From NCBI RefSeq assembly GCF_000017205.1, contig NC_009656.1, positions 1,244,001-1,308,000 of the forward strand: a stretch of DNA of 64,000 bases, given 5' to 3'. This DNA is from Pseudomonas paraeruginosa PA7 (GTDB lineage Bacteria; Pseudomonadota; Gammaproteobacteria; Pseudomonadales; Pseudomonadaceae). Below the pieces are notes generated by a model. It was not told the origin of the DNA and did no database searches. It was given only the letters and a program-made list of their open reading frames with translations. The translations under genes were made by a program, and so were the position numbers. Of the stretch, positions 63,778-64,000 are shown piece after piece. Numbering within the stretch: the stretch's first letter is position 1; the number at the start of each line of letters is the position of its first letter.

Positions 63778-64000
63778 ATGCTCAACAAGTATCCTCTGTG
63801 GAAATATCTGCTGATCCTGGCGGTCCTCGCCGTCGGGTTCATCTATTCCGCACCCAACCTCTACCCGGACGACCCGGCGGTGCAGATCAGCGGTGCCAGC
63901 ACGGCGCTGCAGGTCACCCAGGCCGATGTCGACCGCGCCGCCAAGGCGCTGAGCGACGCCGGTATCGCGGTGAAGGCCGACAGCCTGTCGAAGAAGGGCG
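63778..64000 (+). CDS. secD: Protein translocase subunit SecD (5' part; continues beyond the window)
   Basis: The first 74 codons of SecD, which together with SecF uses the proton gradient to help export. The start MLNKYPLWKYLLILAVLAVGFIYSAPNLYPDDPAVQISG has the first membrane span and the conserved NLYPDDPAVQI motif of the periplasmic head. It follows the yajC gene in the usual queA-tgt-yajC-secD-secF order. Confidence 0.97.
   Translation, partial: MLNKYPLWKYLLILAVLAVGFIYSAPNLYPDDPAVQISGASTALQVTQADVDRAAKALSDAGIAVKADSLSKKG

Overview
The window is chromosomal DNA of Pseudomonas aeruginosa or a very close relative. It is GC-rich, with strong G/C third-codon bias, and carries many recognisable species genes in conserved order: narGHJI-moaA1, dauBAR, rhlB, pcs, valS, holC, pepA, lptFG, queA, tgt, yajC, secD. 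Comparisons to strain PAO1 below are from memory, not from a search.

Layout. (1) 1-5774: 3' part of the respiratory nitrate reductase operon (narG end, narH, narJ, narI), then a PpiC-type prolyl isomerase and moaA1 for molybdopterin synthesis. (2) 5775-6410: a scar-like region with an orphan minus-strand terminator and a gene fragment, where PAO1 carries pyocin S4 and neighbours. (3) 6411-10016: arginine/D-arginine module: a periplasmic binding protein and the dauB-dauA-dauR operon, with matching palindromic operator candidates in front of both units. (4) 10177-14563: rhlB, an acyl-CoA synthetase and a carboxylesterase. (5) 14564-24720: an H2-type T6SS orphan cluster: hcp, vgrG2b with its C-terminal zinc-metallopeptidase domain, tli3, tle3 phospholipase, tla3, a DUF2388-like protein, PAAR and a triple zinc-ribbon protein. 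In PAO1 the vgrG2b cluster lies elsewhere (PA0263-PA0256), so here it is extra or relocated. A sigma-54-type promoter and a large palindrome precede hcp. (6) 24971-36798: core metabolic and hypothetical genes (AapJ-like binding protein, pcs, several GST-fold proteins, GIY-YIG, acyltransferase, YejK family, TAXI protein, isochorismatase, LysR), plus a truncated VIT-family fragment. (7) 36826-43330: the exoS locus, but without exoS or its chaperone gene. In their place are a LysR regulator and a divergent operon of a PrpF/GalD-type isomerase, a DctA-like symporter, a CitMHS transporter and an OprD porin. A decayed fragment of an ExoS/ExoT ADP-ribosyltransferase domain survives at the right junction. 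(8) 43379-64000: core genome: rlmF, an SLC13 transporter, an ABC system of the PA3836-3838 type, valS/holC/pepA, lptFG, an RDD protein, a CSS-EAL phosphodiesterase, a lipoprotein, tRNA-Leu(CAA), queA-tgt-yajC-secD.

The accessory story is therefore twofold. A T6SS effector cassette has been inserted into core DNA. An exoS locus has been overwritten by a putative tricarboxylate uptake and isomerisation operon, leaving a toxin-gene scar. Loss of exoS at this locus suggests, but does not prove, an exoU-type lineage.
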